Origin: Yersinia alsatica
GTDB lineage: Bacteria; Pseudomonadota; Gammaproteobacteria; Enterobacterales; Enterobacteriaceae
Assembly (NCBI RefSeq): GCF_902170305.1
Contig: NZ_CABHWW010000033.1
Span: 351,419-415,418, forward strand
Reading direction: 5' to 3'
DNA: 64,000 nt
Each line of letters starts with the position of its first letter. Within the stretch, counting starts at the first letter, position 1. Positions 29,014 through 38,978 of this stretch are shown piece by piece. Below the pieces are notes generated by a model. It was not told the DNA's origin and searched no databases. It saw only the letters and a list, made by a program, of their open reading frames with translations. The position numbers and the translations under genes were made by a program.

Positions 29014-30266
29014 CGAACTCTATTGAACAGGCCTGGGAGCTGGCTAAGCAGCGCTTTGCTGCTGTCGGCGTTGATGTTGATGCCGCACTTACTCGTCTTG
29101 ATACGCTACCGGTCTCCATGCATTGCTGGCAAGGTGATGATGTCACCGGTTTTGAGAATCCAGATGCTGTATTGACCGGGGGGATCCAAGCAACCGGAAA
29201 CTACCCCGGAAAAGCACGTAATGCTGCCGAGCTACGCTCTGACCTGGAACTGGCGCTGACATTAATTCCTGGGCCTAAACGGCTAAATTTACATGCCATT
29301 TATCTGGAATCCGATACGCCGGTAGCGCGCAATAAAATCGAGCCACGCCACTTTAACCACTGGGTTGAATGGGCTAAAAAACACCATTTAGGGCTCGATT
29401 TTAACCCCTCTTGTTTCTCTCACCCATTGAGTGCTGACGGTTTTACCCTGTCACATGCCGACCCAAAAATCCGTCAGTTCTGGATTGAGCACTGTCAGGC
29501 TAGCCGCCGGGTTTCCGCCTATTTGGGTGAGCAATTAGGTACCGCTTCCGTCATGAACATCTGGATCCCTGATGGCATGAAAGACACCCCCATTGATCGC
29601 CTTGCGCCCCGCCAGCGCCTGCTGTCAGCTCTGGATGAAGTCATCAGTGAAAAGTTAAATCCGGCTCATCACATTGATGCGGTGGAGAGCAAATTATTTG
29701 GTATTGGTGCTGAAAGCTACACCGTCGGTTCCAACGAGTTTTATATGGGCTATGCCGCCAGCCGCCAAACGGCGCTGTGCCTGGATGCCGGTCACTTCCA
29801 TCCCACTGAAGTCATTTCCGACAAAATATCCAGCGCCATGCTGTATGTCCCGCGCCTACTGTTGCATGTCAGCCGCCCAGTTCGTTGGGACAGTGACCAC
29901 GTGGTGTTGCTGGATGATGAAACACAGGCTATTGCCAGTGAAATCATCCGCCACAACCTGTTTGATCGGGTTCATATCGGTCTGGACTTCTTTGATGCCT
30001 CGATTAACCGCATTGCCGCTTGGGTCATTGGCACCCGCAACATGAAGAAAGCTTTATTACGCGCCTTACTGGAACCTACCGAGATGCTACGCCAACTGGA
30101 ACTGCGCGGTGATTACACCGCAAGATTGGCGCTGCTGGAAGAGCAGAAATCCCTGCCATGGCAAGCCGTTTGGGAAGGTTACTGCCAACGCAATGACGTA
30201 CCGGTCGATGCCCGCTGGCTCGATGCAGTACGTGAATATGAACAACAGATTCTCAGCCAACGTTAA
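29010..30266 (+). CDS. rhaA: L-rhamnose isomerase
   Basis: 418 residues. Converts L-rhamnose to L-rhamnulose using a metal (Mn2+/Zn2+) site. Nearly full match to the E. coli enzyme over blocks such as [32 protein letters not shown] and [18 protein letters not shown]. Start ATG 29010 overlaps the rhaB stop by 4 bp; the TTG two codons before was not used. Cytoplasmic, first enzymatic step. Confidence 0.97.
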   Translation: MTNSIEQAWELAKQRFAAVGVDVDAALTRLDTLPVSMHCWQGDDVTGFENPDAVLTGGIQATGNYPGKARNAAELRSDLELALTLIPGPKRLNLHAIYLESDTPVARNKIEPRHFNHWVEWAKKHHLGLDFNPSCFSHPLSADGFTLSHADPKIRQFWIEHCQASRRVSAYLGEQLGTASVMNIWIPDGMKDTPIDRLAPRQRLLSALDEVISEKLNPAHHIDAVESKLFGIGAESYTVGSNEFYMGYAASRQTALCLDAGHFHPTEVISDKISSAMLYVPRLLLHVSRPVRWDSDHVVLLDDETQAIASEIIRHNLFDRVHIGLDFFDASINRIAAWVIGTRNMKKALLRALLEPTEMLRQLELRGDYTARLALLEEQKSLPWQAVWEGYCQRNDVPVDARWLDAVREYEQQILSQR

Positions 30267-30278
30267 GGACTCATGATG

Positions 30279-31103
30279 ATGCAAGCGATTCTATCTTCCT
30301 GGTTTATTGAGGGAATGATTAAAGCCACCAGCGATATGTGGCGCAAAGGGTGGGACGAACGTAACGGTGGCAATATCAGTTTGCGACTGCTGGCTGAAGA
30401 AGTGGAACCTTATCGGCGCGATTTTTACCCTCAACCGCGTAACGTGGAGCTCACGCAACCGGCTCCCGAACTGGCAAACAGCTGGTTTCTTGTCACCGGT
30501 TCCGGCAAATTTTTCCGCAATGTTGAATTAAATCCTGCTGAAAATCTGGTGTTGCTGCAAGTCAGCAATGATGGCATGGCTTATCACATTCACTGGGGCT
30601 TGACTCAAGGAGGGCTACCCACCTCTGAGCTGGCGGCACACTTCCAATCCCACATTGTGCGGATGCAAGTCAGCGGCGGCAGCAACCGAGTGATTATGCA
30701 TTGCCATGCTACCAATCTAATTGCCCTGAGCTATGTGCAAAAACTGGATAACGCCAGCTTCACCCGTCTGTTGTGGGAAGGCAGTACCGAATGTCTGGTG
30801 GTGTTCCCTGATGGGATTGGCATTGTGCCGTGGATGGTGCCGGGCACCGATGGGATTGGTGCACAGACGGCGGAACAGATGCGTGAACACAGTCTGGTAC
30901 TTTGGCCTTTCCATGGCATTTTCGGCAGTGGGCCCACACTGGATGACGCCTTTGGCCTGATTGATACCGCCGAGAAATCAGCCGAAATCATGGTGAAAGT
31001 GCTGTCGATGGGCGGCAAGAAACAGACTATTTCACGCGAGCAATTGATTGCACTGGCGGCACGTTTTGATGTCACGCCGCTGGCCGCTGCACTGGACGTC
31101 TAA
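30279..31103 (+). CDS. rhaD: Rhamnulose-1-phosphate aldolase
   Basis: 274 residues counted from [10 protein letters not shown]. Class II zinc aldolase that splits L-rhamnulose-1-phosphate into dihydroxyacetone phosphate and L-lactaldehyde. The zinc histidines lie in [13 protein letters not shown] and a later histidine in [11 protein letters not shown]. Three consecutive ATG codons begin at 30273; the third was chosen because it gives 9-bp spacing from AAGGA and matches the family start. Third gene of the operon. Confidence 0.95.
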   Translation: MQAILSSWFIEGMIKATSDMWRKGWDERNGGNISLRLLAEEVEPYRRDFYPQPRNVELTQPAPELANSWFLVTGSGKFFRNVELNPAENLVLLQVSNDGMAYHIHWGLTQGGLPTSELAAHFQSHIVRMQVSGGSNRVIMHCHATNLIALSYVQKLDNASFTRLLWEGSTECLVVFPDGIGIVPWMVPGTDGIGAQTAEQMREHSLVLWPFHGIFGSGPTLDDAFGLIDTAEKSAEIMVKVLSMGGKKQTISREQLIALAARFDVTPLAAALDV

Positions 31104-31174
31104 GCCCTCGACCACAGCCCCGACGGATGACATCGGGGCGAATCATCACTTATGCGTTATTTGAGGAGTACAGT

Positions 31175-32323
31175 ATGAGTTTCATGTTGGCACTGCCGAA
31201 AATCAGCTTGCACGGCACCGGGGCTATTGGCGATATGGTTAAATTGCTCAGCGACAAACAGTGGGGAAAAGCACTGATTGTTACAGATGGGCAACTGGTC
31301 GAAATGGGTTTGTTGGATAGCTTACTCACGGCGATGAAGCAGCATCAGTTACCTTATGCGCTGTTTGCACAGGTATTTCCTAACCCAACCGAAGAGTTAG
31401 TACAGGCAGGTTTTAGCGCCTTCACACAGCATCAATGCGACTATTTGGTGGCCTTCGGTGGTGGCAGCCCCATTGATACCGCCAAAGCCATTAAGATACT
31501 AACCGCCAATCCGGGACCATCCACGGCTTATTCCGGTGTGGGTAAAGTCAAACAAGCCGGGGTGCCGCTCATCGCCATCAATACCACGGCAGGAACGGCG
31601 GCAGAATTGACCAGCAATGCCGTCATTATTGATAGTCAGCGGCAAGTGAAGGAAGTCATCATCGATACCAATATCATTCCTGATATTGCGGTGGACGACC
31701 CGTCAGTAATGCTCAATATTCCCGCCAGTGTCACCGCCGCAACCGGAATGGATGCCCTCACCCATGCGATTGAAGCTTATGTTTCACTCGGCGCGCATAC
31801 ATTGACTGACCATTCAGCGCTCGAATCAATCCGCCTTATTAGCCAGTGGCTGCCATTAGCGGTGGCAGACGGCAAAAACCTGCATGCTCGGGAAATGATG
31901 GCATGTGGGCAGTATCTGGCGGGCATGGCGTTTAACAGTGCTGGGCTAGGTTTGGTTCACGCACTGGCCCATCAGCCGGGGGCCACACATAACCTGCCTC
32001 ACGGCGTGTGCAATGCTATCTTACTGCCGGTAGTTGAAGAATATAATCGCCCACAAGCAGTCAGTCGCTTCGCTCGCATTGCGCAGGCAATGGGGGTAAA
32101 CACTCAGGAAATGAGTGATGAGCAAGCCAGCCATCAGGCGATAGCGGCTATTCGTCAGTTGTCGTTGCAAGTCGGCATTCCTGCCGGGTTCTCCGCCTTA
32201 GGTATTGAGGAAAATGATATTGAGGGCTGGTTAGATAAAGCGCTGGCCGACCCTTGCGCGCCTTGTAACCCACGTCCAGCGAGTCGTGAACAAATCCGAA
32301 CCTTGTACTTGCAGGCACTGTGA
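31175..32323 (+). CDS. fucO: Lactaldehyde reductase (1,2-propanediol oxidoreductase)
   Basis: 382 residues. Iron-dependent group III alcohol dehydrogenase; metal histidines are visible in [16 protein letters not shown], and the NAD-binding [11 protein letters not shown] is present. It reduces the L-lactaldehyde released by RhaD to 1,2-propanediol. Start follows GAGGAG. In E. coli fucO belongs to the fucose regulon; here it sits within the rhamnose operon, 71 bp after rhaD, so it handles the rhamnose-derived aldehyde directly. No lactaldehyde dehydrogenase is nearby. Confidence 0.94.
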   Translation: MSFMLALPKISLHGTGAIGDMVKLLSDKQWGKALIVTDGQLVEMGLLDSLLTAMKQHQLPYALFAQVFPNPTEELVQAGFSAFTQHQCDYLVAFGGGSPIDTAKAIKILTANPGPSTAYSGVGKVKQAGVPLIAINTTAGTAAELTSNAVIIDSQRQVKEVIIDTNIIPDIAVDDPSVMLNIPASVTAATGMDALTHAIEAYVSLGAHTLTDHSALESIRLISQWLPLAVADGKNLHAREMMACGQYLAGMAFNSAGLGLVHALAHQPGATHNLPHGVCNAILLPVVEEYNRPQAVSRFARIAQAMGVNTQEMSDEQASHQAIAAIRQLSLQVGIPAGFSALGIEENDIEGWLDKALADPCAPCNPRPASREQIRTLYLQAL

Positions 32324-32337
32324 GCGGAGACAACATC

Positions 32338-32652
32338 ATGATACGCAAAGCGTTTGTTATGCAGGTCAACCCTGACTCCCATGCTGAATATCAGCGCCGA
32401 CACTCACCAATTTGGCCGGAACTGCAAGCTGTGCTGAAAGCCCATGGCGCTCACCACTATGCTATTTTCCTCGATGAAGCGCGCAATTTGCTGTTTGGTT
32501 TTGTCGAAATTGAATCAGAAGAGCGCTGGAATGCAGTGGCGCAAACCAACGTGTGTCAACGCTGGTGGCAACATATGGCCGATGTCATGCCAAGCAACCC
32601 AGATAACAGCCCAGTGAGCCAATCCCTGCGCGAAGTGTTTTATCTGGAATGA
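32338..32652 (+). CDS. rhaM: L-rhamnose mutarotase
   Basis: 104 residues, the exact family size. It interconverts alpha and beta anomers of L-rhamnose. Start [18 protein letters not shown] matches RhaM. Catalytic region [10 protein letters not shown] and WWQHMADVM are present. It lies 14 bp after fucO and is the last gene of the operon. Confidence 0.95.
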   Translation: MIRKAFVMQVNPDSHAEYQRRHSPIWPELQAVLKAHGAHHYAIFLDEARNLLFGFVEIESEERWNAVAQTNVCQRWWQHMADVMPSNPDNSPVSQSLREVFYLE

Positions 32653-32719
32653 AGTGTATTATCTGGAATAGATAGCCCAAAGTGGAGTCGGTAGCCCCGC
32701 ACTCCACTGCGCTTACAAC

Positions 32720-33622
32720 TTACTCTAACCCCTGCATATAATCCTCAAATACCGGATGCCCAATCACTACATCAATAAAACAGCTCAGTGCGGGAGAGTT
32801 CAGCTTGCGGCTCGGATAGACCAAATACAGCTCATTTCCCTCAGCCTGCCATTGCGGCAATACTTCAATTAACTGCCGATTTGCCACCACTTCACGGCTT
32901 AAGAAGGCCGGAAGTAGCGTGATGCCGCCATGGTTCAGCGCACATTCACGGGCATATAACAGGTTATCGGTAATATGTAGCGCGGGCACCTGCCAGCGAT
33001 AGAATTCCTCATCGCGGCGCAAAATCAGCGCCTGCCAGGCACGATGGGCAATGCAGCGATGAGTATCCAATTGGCGCGGATGGAGTAATGGCGGGTGTTG
33101 GGCCAAATAAGCAGGGGAAGCCAGCAGGTAACGCGGAGCATATCCCAGCCGCCGACCAATCAGTGACGAATCCTGTGGTTTACCGGTACGCAGCGCCACA
33201 TCGAAGCCATCTTCGACCAAATCCACCATGCTATCCGACACCAAAACCTCCAGCAACACATCAGGATATTGCCGCTGAAAGTCTGCCGCCAGCCGGGCCA
33301 GTAACGTGGCCCCCAATCCTGCTGGTGTGGAAATGCGCAAGCGCCCACTGGGGTTATCCTTCAGCCGTTGGAGTGCCAAATCAGCGCGCTCGGCGGCTTG
33401 TAGCATCTCCTGACAATGCACCAGATAGCGCTCTCCGGCAAACGTCAGGTTCAGTTGGCGCGTGGTTCTATTGAGCAACCGAATCCCCAGATTTTGCTCC
33501 AACTGGCTAATCCGCTGGCTGACGCTAGATTTAGGTAAGCCCGCCATAGTAGCCGCACGGGTGAAACTGCCGCACTCTGCGACCTTGGCGAACAGAGCCA
33601 TATCCTGAAGTTGCTTAAACAT
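32720..33622 (-). CDS. LysR-family transcriptional regulator
   Basis: 300 residues. N-terminal LysR HTH (about residues 6-65: MALFAKVAECGSFTRAATMA, then LPKSSVSQRISQLEQNLGIR) and a C-terminal periplasmic-binding-like effector domain. The sequence belongs to the large group with SGRLRISTPAG after the linker. Divergent from the oxidoreductase gene with a 126-bp gap, the usual LysR-target layout, so it probably controls that gene. Effector unknown. Confidence 0.92.
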   Translation of the reverse strand: MFKQLQDMALFAKVAECGSFTRAATMAGLPKSSVSQRISQLEQNLGIRLLNRTTRQLNLTFAGERYLVHCQEMLQAAERADLALQRLKDNPSGRLRISTPAGLGATLLARLAADFQRQYPDVLLEVLVSDSMVDLVEDGFDVALRTGKPQDSSLIGRRLGYAPRYLLASPAYLAQHPPLLHPRQLDTHRCIAHRAWQALILRRDEEFYRWQVPALHITDNLLYARECALNHGGITLLPAFLSREVVANRQLIEVLPQWQAEGNELYLVYPSRKLNSPALSCFIDVVIGHPVFEDYMQGLE

Positions 33623-33748
33623 AGCTAGGTTTCTCACGCATAATTGTTTACCTCAGACGAACACTGCGTTAGTGATTGTCCATCTTATCACTGTCATCAG
33701 AGTGGTCTAGACTCAGTTGATATGCTAAACAGGAGCAGGAATATCATC

Positions 33749-34750
33749 ATGTCCATTAAAGCCATTGCCGTAAATCCGCAACAACCCGCTGATTTTATTG
33801 AAATCACCCTAGATACACTCACCCCCGGCCCTTTTGATTTGCTGGTAAATGTCAAAGCCGCCTCGATTAATCCAGTTGATACCAAGGTACACCACGGCCT
33901 GAAGAAAAATGGCCTGCAACAGCCGCGGATTCTGGGCTGGGATGCTGCTGGTGTGGTGGTCAGTGTTGGTGAGAAAGTGACAGGTTTTCGTGCGGGCGAT
34001 GAAGTTTGGTATGCTGGCGATATCACTCGCCCCGGCAGCAATGCCACTCAACAGTTGGTTGATGCTCGTATCGCCGCCCACAAGCCAAGTTCACTCAACT
34101 GGGCGCAGGCCGCGGCCCTACCATTAACGGCCATCACCGCGTGGGAAGCACTGTTTGAACATCTGAAAATTCAGCAGGCCAGTGCCGATAAAAGTTTGCT
34201 CATCATTGGTGGTGCCGGTGGCGTGGGATCACTGGCGATCCCTTTAGCTGCGTTACGTAGCCCGGTAAAAGTGATTGCGACCGCCTCACGCCCAGAGTCA
34301 GCGGCTTGGTGCCGCGAACGCGGGGCTGACTTAACCGTCGATTACCGCGACCTGAAAGCACAGTTGCAGAAAGAAGGCATTGATAAAGTTGATTATATTC
34401 TTTGCTTGAATGATACCGACGGTCATTGGCCCGCTATCAGCGAGCTTATTGCACCCTTAGGGCAAATCTGCACCATCGTTGAGAATGAAAAACCGCTGGA
34501 TCAGAACCAGTTGAAACTGAAAAGTGCCGCCCTACATTGGGAATTTATGTTCACCCGCAGCATGTTCTCCACACCAGATATCGCCCAACAGGGTGAGATT
34601 CTAAAACAAATCAGTCAGTTGGTTGATGAGGGCAAACTGCAAGGCACTCTCAGTGAAACGCTGCATGGCCTGACGGTCGAAAACCTGCACACGGCCCACA
34701 GCCAGGTGGCAGGTGGGCATATGCGCGGCAAGGTCGTGATTAGTTACTAA
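33749..34750 (+). CDS. Quinone-oxidoreductase-like (MDR) alcohol dehydrogenase family protein
   Basis: 333 residues. N-terminal GroES-like fold with SINPVDTKVHHG and the Rossmann NADPH site LLIIGGAGGVGSLA near residue 152. The zinc ligands of classical alcohol dehydrogenases are absent from the usual positions, so it resembles zinc-independent quinone or enone reductases, although relatives are often labelled zinc-type. Start MSIKAIAVN follows AGGAG upstream; an earlier frame extension is not conserved in character. Likely a target of the divergent LysR gene. Confidence 0.9.
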   Translation: MSIKAIAVNPQQPADFIEITLDTLTPGPFDLLVNVKAASINPVDTKVHHGLKKNGLQQPRILGWDAAGVVVSVGEKVTGFRAGDEVWYAGDITRPGSNATQQLVDARIAAHKPSSLNWAQAAALPLTAITAWEALFEHLKIQQASADKSLLIIGGAGGVGSLAIPLAALRSPVKVIATASRPESAAWCRERGADLTVDYRDLKAQLQKEGIDKVDYILCLNDTDGHWPAISELIAPLGQICTIVENEKPLDQNQLKLKSAALHWEFMFTRSMFSTPDIAQQGEILKQISQLVDEGKLQGTLSETLHGLTVENLHTAHSQVAGGHMRGKVVISY

Positions 34751-34794
34751 TTAAAAGGGCTGCAACAATTGCGCCCTTGAATACTAAATTCACA

Positions 34795-36075
34795 TCAATC
34801 TTCTTGCGGTATTTCACTTAATACTGATGGGCGGGCTAGCCTTTGCAGATCGGCGGCCAGTAATTGTTGAACCAGCTCGACACAGCGCAGGAAGCGCTCG
34901 TCGTAGTCCGCCGACTCCACATGGACATACTCAATATTATTGCTGCGCAGCATCTGCTCCAGTAATTTCTGGAAAGATTTGCGGTCACGATCACTGCCGA
35001 GGCTACGCAAACCATCGGCAACCCACGGCGTGTTATTCTCCAGCAAAATAACCAAATCAAAGCGATATTCATCAATCAGCGCCTGCACAAATGGGTGCTC
35101 TCGTCCTTCATATTTCTTACAAAATGCCTGCGTGGTAACAAAATCGGTATCAATAAAGGCCACTTTATTGGCATATTTCACCGCAAAATCAACATATTGT
35201 GCCTGCCCCAGTGCAATCTTGTCATAATCGGAATATTGCAGTGCCATCTCATCGCCCCCCAGATGAGAGAAAACATAGTCACGACCATATTCCCACGCAC
35301 TGGTGGTATTGAAAATATTGGCTAACTTATTGACCAACGTAGATTTTCCACTAGATTCTCCCCCCAATATCGCCACAGTGCGCACAAAGAAGGGCTTCAC
35401 TTCGGTCGGGATATAATCCCAGTAGCGGAAAGGATCACGGCGGATCTGGCGGCCACTGATATTCATAAATGAGCGCTGCGGGTCGATCAGGATGGTTTCA
35501 ATACCAAATTGCTCATGATAATGCGGCGCATCCTGACTTTCGCTGGAGTAAATAAAGTTTGGGACAATCCCCTTTTCTGCCATGAATTTTTTGACGCCAT
35601 GGCTCCAGACATCCCAGCCATGAGGGTATGGCTCAATACCGTGCTCATCAAATGAATGAATATGGATATTTTTCTGATATTTAAAGGTTTGTAATAACCA
35701 GCGCAAGCGGTCACTGACCGTCGGTTGCTGCGACATAGAACTGTTTTCAAACAGCTCGCGGTCACGGGGTTCATCGAAGCAAAGAATGATATGCAGCTCA
35801 TCAACCTGGCTACAAGCACGTTGGATAAGATAGATATGGCCGGTATGTAGCGGGTAAAATTTACCAAACACCACGCCGACTTTTTTCTCACGACGCGGGA
35901 ATTCCAGCTCAAGGTAACGGTGCAGGGCTTCTAGCTTTTGTGCACTGGGGCTTTTGATTTTGTCATTGAGTAACTGGCTTAAGTAACCTTTGGTCATGCC
36001 ACTGGCATCGGCCACCTGCTGTAAAGTACAGCCTTTTTGCTTAATCGCTGTTTTGAGATAGTCGAACTGCAGCAT
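34795..36075 (-). CDS. nadR: NadR: NAD-biosynthesis repressor, NMN adenylyltransferase and ribosylnicotinamide kinase
   Basis: 426 residues, three domains in order: HTH (residues about 1-60, LQQVADASGMTKGYLSQLL), nucleotidyltransferase (about 63-225, VVFGKFYPLHTGH) and ribosylnicotinamide kinase with Walker A GGESSGKST. It senses NAD, represses nad genes, and salvages nicotinamide riboside. The C-terminus is about 15 residues longer than in E. coli (LARPSVLSEIPQED). It has AAGGAGG before its start and a NadR-type palindrome immediately upstream, so autoregulation is likely. Confidence 0.97.
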   Translation of the reverse strand: MLQFDYLKTAIKQKGCTLQQVADASGMTKGYLSQLLNDKIKSPSAQKLEALHRYLELEFPRREKKVGVVFGKFYPLHTGHIYLIQRACSQVDELHIILCFDEPRDRELFENSSMSQQPTVSDRLRWLLQTFKYQKNIHIHSFDEHGIEPYPHGWDVWSHGVKKFMAEKGIVPNFIYSSESQDAPHYHEQFGIETILIDPQRSFMNISGRQIRRDPFRYWDYIPTEVKPFFVRTVAILGGESSGKSTLVNKLANIFNTTSAWEYGRDYVFSHLGGDEMALQYSDYDKIALGQAQYVDFAVKYANKVAFIDTDFVTTQAFCKKYEGREHPFVQALIDEYRFDLVILLENNTPWVADGLRSLGSDRDRKSFQKLLEQMLRSNNIEYVHVESADYDERFLRCVELVQQLLAADLQRLARPSVLSEIPQED

Positions 36076-36085
36076 GCTGCCTCCT

Positions 36086-36103
36086 TGTTTAGTGCACTAA
36101 ACA
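36086..36103. promoter_or_regulatory. NadR box upstream of nadR
   Basis: TGTTTAGTGCACTAAACA is a perfect palindrome fitting the NadR consensus TGTTTA-N6-TAAACA. It lies 11 bp before the nadR start codon, overlapping the probable leader. Confidence 0.85.
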
Positions 36104-36155
36104 AAAATAACACAGTATGCTGCGCGATTGACACGACTAAATGTGCGGTATGGCG

Positions 36156-37541
36156 TTACAAATCTTCCAACACCGCCAGTGCATCGGCCAGTTTTTTCAC
36201 CCCGAAAACCTGCATATTGGGCAGTGGCTTCTTCGGCATATTGGCGTAAGGCACGATAGCGCGTTTAAAACCGTGCTTGGCTGCCTCTGAAATACGTTCC
36301 TGACCACTGGGTACTGGCCGAATCTCACCGGCCAAACCGACCTCGCCAAATACCACTAAATCCTGTGGTAGCGGGCGGTCACGTAGACTAGAGACCAGCG
36401 ACATCAGCAACGCCAGATCAGCACTGGTTTCGGTGACTTTCACGCCCCCCACCACATTGACGAATACGTCTTGGTCGGACATCTGCAAACCACCATGACG
36501 GTGCAAAACGGCCAGTAAAATGGCTAGTCGGTTTTGTTCCAGCCCGACCGCCACCCGGCGCGGATTCGACATCATGGAGTGATCCACCAGCGCCTGAATC
36601 TCAACCAACAGCGGGCGCGTCCCTTCCCACACCACCATCACCGAACTGCCCGCCGTGACTTCATCGCCCCGGCTGAGGAAGATAGCTGACGGGTTACTGA
36701 CCTCGCGCAGACCTTGCTCGGTCATGGCGAAAACACCCAGCTCATTGACGGCACCAAAGCGGTTTTTGTGGCTACGCAGAGTACGAAAACGTGAGTCACC
36801 GTCGCCATCGAGCATCACTGAGCAGTCAATGCAGTGTTCCAAGACTTTTGGCCCAGCCAGCGAACCATCTTTGGTCACATGGCCCACCATCACAATGGCG
36901 ACGCCACGGGTTTTAGCAAAACGCGTGAGATAGGCTGCAGTTTCACGCACTTGCGCCACACTGCCCGGCGATGATTGAATATCCGCCATATGCATCACTT
37001 GAATGGAGTCGATAACCATCAAGCGCGGCTGTTCTTGTTCAGCAATCAGGCAAATCTGTTCAATGCTGGTTTCCGACAACATATTCAGGCCGGCGGTGGG
37101 TAACCCTAAGCGATGCGCCCGCATGGCAACTTGTTGCAGCGACTCTTCCCCGGTGACATACAGGGTTTTCATGTTTTCGGACAGCTTGCAGAGGGTTTGC
37201 AGCAGTAAAGTACTCTTGCCGGCCCCCGGATTACCACCAATCAAAATAGCGCTGCCCGGCACCACACCACCGCCCAGCACTCGGTCAAACTCAAGAAAGC
37301 CGGTAGAGAAACGCGGCAATTCTTCCAGACTGATATCAGATAACTTTTGTACCCGACTAATACCGGCATCACCCGCATAGCCACCAAAACGCTCATTACG
37401 AGATGATGACGTCGCAGCCGCCGCCAGACGAATTTCGGTAATAGTATTCCAGGCATTGCAGGCGCTGCACTGCCCTTGCCAGCGCGGATAATCAGCCCCA
37501 CATTCATTACAGACAAATGCCCGTTTTGGTGCTTTAGCCAC
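36156..37541 (-). CDS. radA: DNA repair protein RadA
   Basis: 461 residues. N-terminal C4 zinc finger (CNECGADYPRWQGQCSAC), RecA-like ATPase with Walker A GGNPGAGKST, the RadA-specific KNRFG motif, and a C-terminal Lon-like domain. It promotes branch migration during recombination repair. Upstream of nadR on the same strand with the NadR box between them, as in the serB-radA-nadR order of E. coli. Confidence 0.97.
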   Translation of the reverse strand: MAKAPKRAFVCNECGADYPRWQGQCSACNAWNTITEIRLAAAATSSSRNERFGGYAGDAGISRVQKLSDISLEELPRFSTGFLEFDRVLGGGVVPGSAILIGGNPGAGKSTLLLQTLCKLSENMKTLYVTGEESLQQVAMRAHRLGLPTAGLNMLSETSIEQICLIAEQEQPRLMVIDSIQVMHMADIQSSPGSVAQVRETAAYLTRFAKTRGVAIVMVGHVTKDGSLAGPKVLEHCIDCSVMLDGDGDSRFRTLRSHKNRFGAVNELGVFAMTEQGLREVSNPSAIFLSRGDEVTAGSSVMVVWEGTRPLLVEIQALVDHSMMSNPRRVAVGLEQNRLAILLAVLHRHGGLQMSDQDVFVNVVGGVKVTETSADLALLMSLVSSLRDRPLPQDLVVFGEVGLAGEIRPVPSGQERISEAAKHGFKRAIVPYANMPKKPLPNMQVFGVKKLADALAVLEDL

Positions 37542-37659
37542 GGTTCACCTCAATATGACAGCCTAACAGTGAGTTGATGACCCAATGCAGACACACCCAT
37601 TTTATCGTTCAACGTCTACTGGGATAACTTGGTCATCAACTCAAATAGGCGTAATTGTT

Positions 37660-37735
37660 GCAGACAGTTTGGATGCGGACAGCGCGCAAAAACCGGAGCG
37701 TACACAGAGTACGTGAGGATTTAGAGCACTGCCCA
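37660..37735. repeat. Dispersed intergenic repeat, copy A (radA-serB gap)
   Basis: Shares CAGA.AGTTTGG, CAGCGC, AGAGTACGTGA-like and GAGCACTGCCCAA blocks with copy B at 45969-46044. A small stem CGTAC/GTACG is kept in copy B as CATAC/GTATG, so one base pair has changed in a compensatory way. It fills most of the radA-serB gap. Confidence 0.75.
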
Positions 37736-37765
37736 AATTCAAAATGGTAAATAAAATAGCCTATT

Positions 37766-38743
37766 TCAGCGCTCTTCGTGCTTAAGACTACCGGTCAGAA
37801 TGCACAACACACTCAGCAAATCGCCATGACGAATCGCCACTTTTGCTTTAGCGTAAACTTTCGGTTTGGCATGGAAAGCCAGACCCAGACCGGCGGCTTG
37901 CATCATTTTCAGGTCGTTAGCGCCATCGCCTATTGCCACAGTTTGAGCAATGGGGATATTCAGCTTTTCAGCCAGTTTAAGCAGGGTGTCGGCTTTGTAT
38001 TGCGCGTCGACAATTGGCCCGAGCACTTTGCCTGTCAGTTTGCCGTCTTTGATTTCCAGCTCATTGGCAGCCACGTCCACCAGGCGCAATTTGTCGCGCA
38101 GATACTCGGCATAATAGGTAAAGCCGCCGGATGCAATGGCCACATGCCAGTCCAGCGCCTGAAGTTTGCGTACCAAGCTGGTCAGCCCCGGCATCAAAGG
38201 CAATCCGTCACGAACCTGTTTGAGAATATTGGCATCAGCCCCTTTCAGGGTAGCCACGCGTTGGCGCAAACTGGCCGAGAAATCTAGCTCGCCTTGCATA
38301 GCGCGCTCAGTGACAGCCGCCACTTCTTCCCCTACACCTGCCAACTTGGCAATCTCATCGATACACTCAATTTGGATGGCGGTGGAATCCATATCCATCA
38401 CCAAGAGGCCCGGCGTGCGCAAGTGTGGAATAGCGCCCAGTGGCGCAACATCCAGCCCGCTCTCGTCAGCCAGCGTTTTAATACGCGGAGTCAAACTGCC
38501 CGCCAGGCGAATGACTTGATAATCTTCCACACACCAAGCGGAAACAATCACCATTGCCGCGCCCAAGTGACGCTGGAAATCGGTGATGCGCTTTTTATCC
38601 AGTTTTCTGCCATACAATAGCCAACCTGTATGACCGGCACGATAATCCAGCGGCATTACTTCATCACCACTGAGTGAAAGTGGCAAACCCGGCCATTGAT
38701 AGATCTCCGCTGGGAGATCGCAATAGGTCAGACTATTAGACAT
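37766..38743 (-). CDS. serB: Phosphoserine phosphatase
   Basis: 325 residues, close to E. coli SerB (322). Last step of L-serine synthesis. HAD-family: DMDST with catalytic D117 and D119 (LLVMDMDSTAIQIECIDEIA), the conserved serine region VAIASGGFTYY, and GDGANDLKMM. The N-terminal roughly 100-residue regulatory region is present. Divergent from smp. It has its own promoter in the gap to smp. Confidence 0.97.
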   Translation of the reverse strand: MSNSLTYCDLPAEIYQWPGLPLSLSGDEVMPLDYRAGHTGWLLYGRKLDKKRITDFQRHLGAAMVIVSAWCVEDYQVIRLAGSLTPRIKTLADESGLDVAPLGAIPHLRTPGLLVMDMDSTAIQIECIDEIAKLAGVGEEVAAVTERAMQGELDFSASLRQRVATLKGADANILKQVRDGLPLMPGLTSLVRKLQALDWHVAIASGGFTYYAEYLRDKLRLVDVAANELEIKDGKLTGKVLGPIVDAQYKADTLLKLAEKLNIPIAQTVAIGDGANDLKMMQAAGLGLAFHAKPKVYAKAKVAIRHGDLLSVLCILTGSLKHEER

Positions 38744-38819
38744 GAACTGCTCCTGTAGAAAACGAAACTCGGCAATATGCTACCCGGTAGATTGTGCGTT
38801 GCGACAAGACAGCAACGGA

Positions 38820-38885
38820 GTCAATCCCCAACAGCCTAGTTCACTCAGTGGCTGGGGTAAGTGAAGGAAGCCAACACCGCAGCAA
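38820..38885. repeat. Dispersed repeat related to the 105-bp tandem unit
   Basis: The stretch with TCACTCAGTGGCTGGGGTAAGTG and CCAACACCGC, between serB and smp, resembles the TTACTCAG..CGGGTAAGTG..GCTAACGCCGC order of the trpR-slt repeat unit. Alignment by eye only; similarity is partial. Confidence 0.5.
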
Positions 38886-38978
38886 TGTGAAATATGCAGA
38901 GTAGAAATAACGCATCAAACTATCCTATCGTAATAACTTCTGGCAACATAAAGTCACCAAATACGGCAAGGAACCTGC

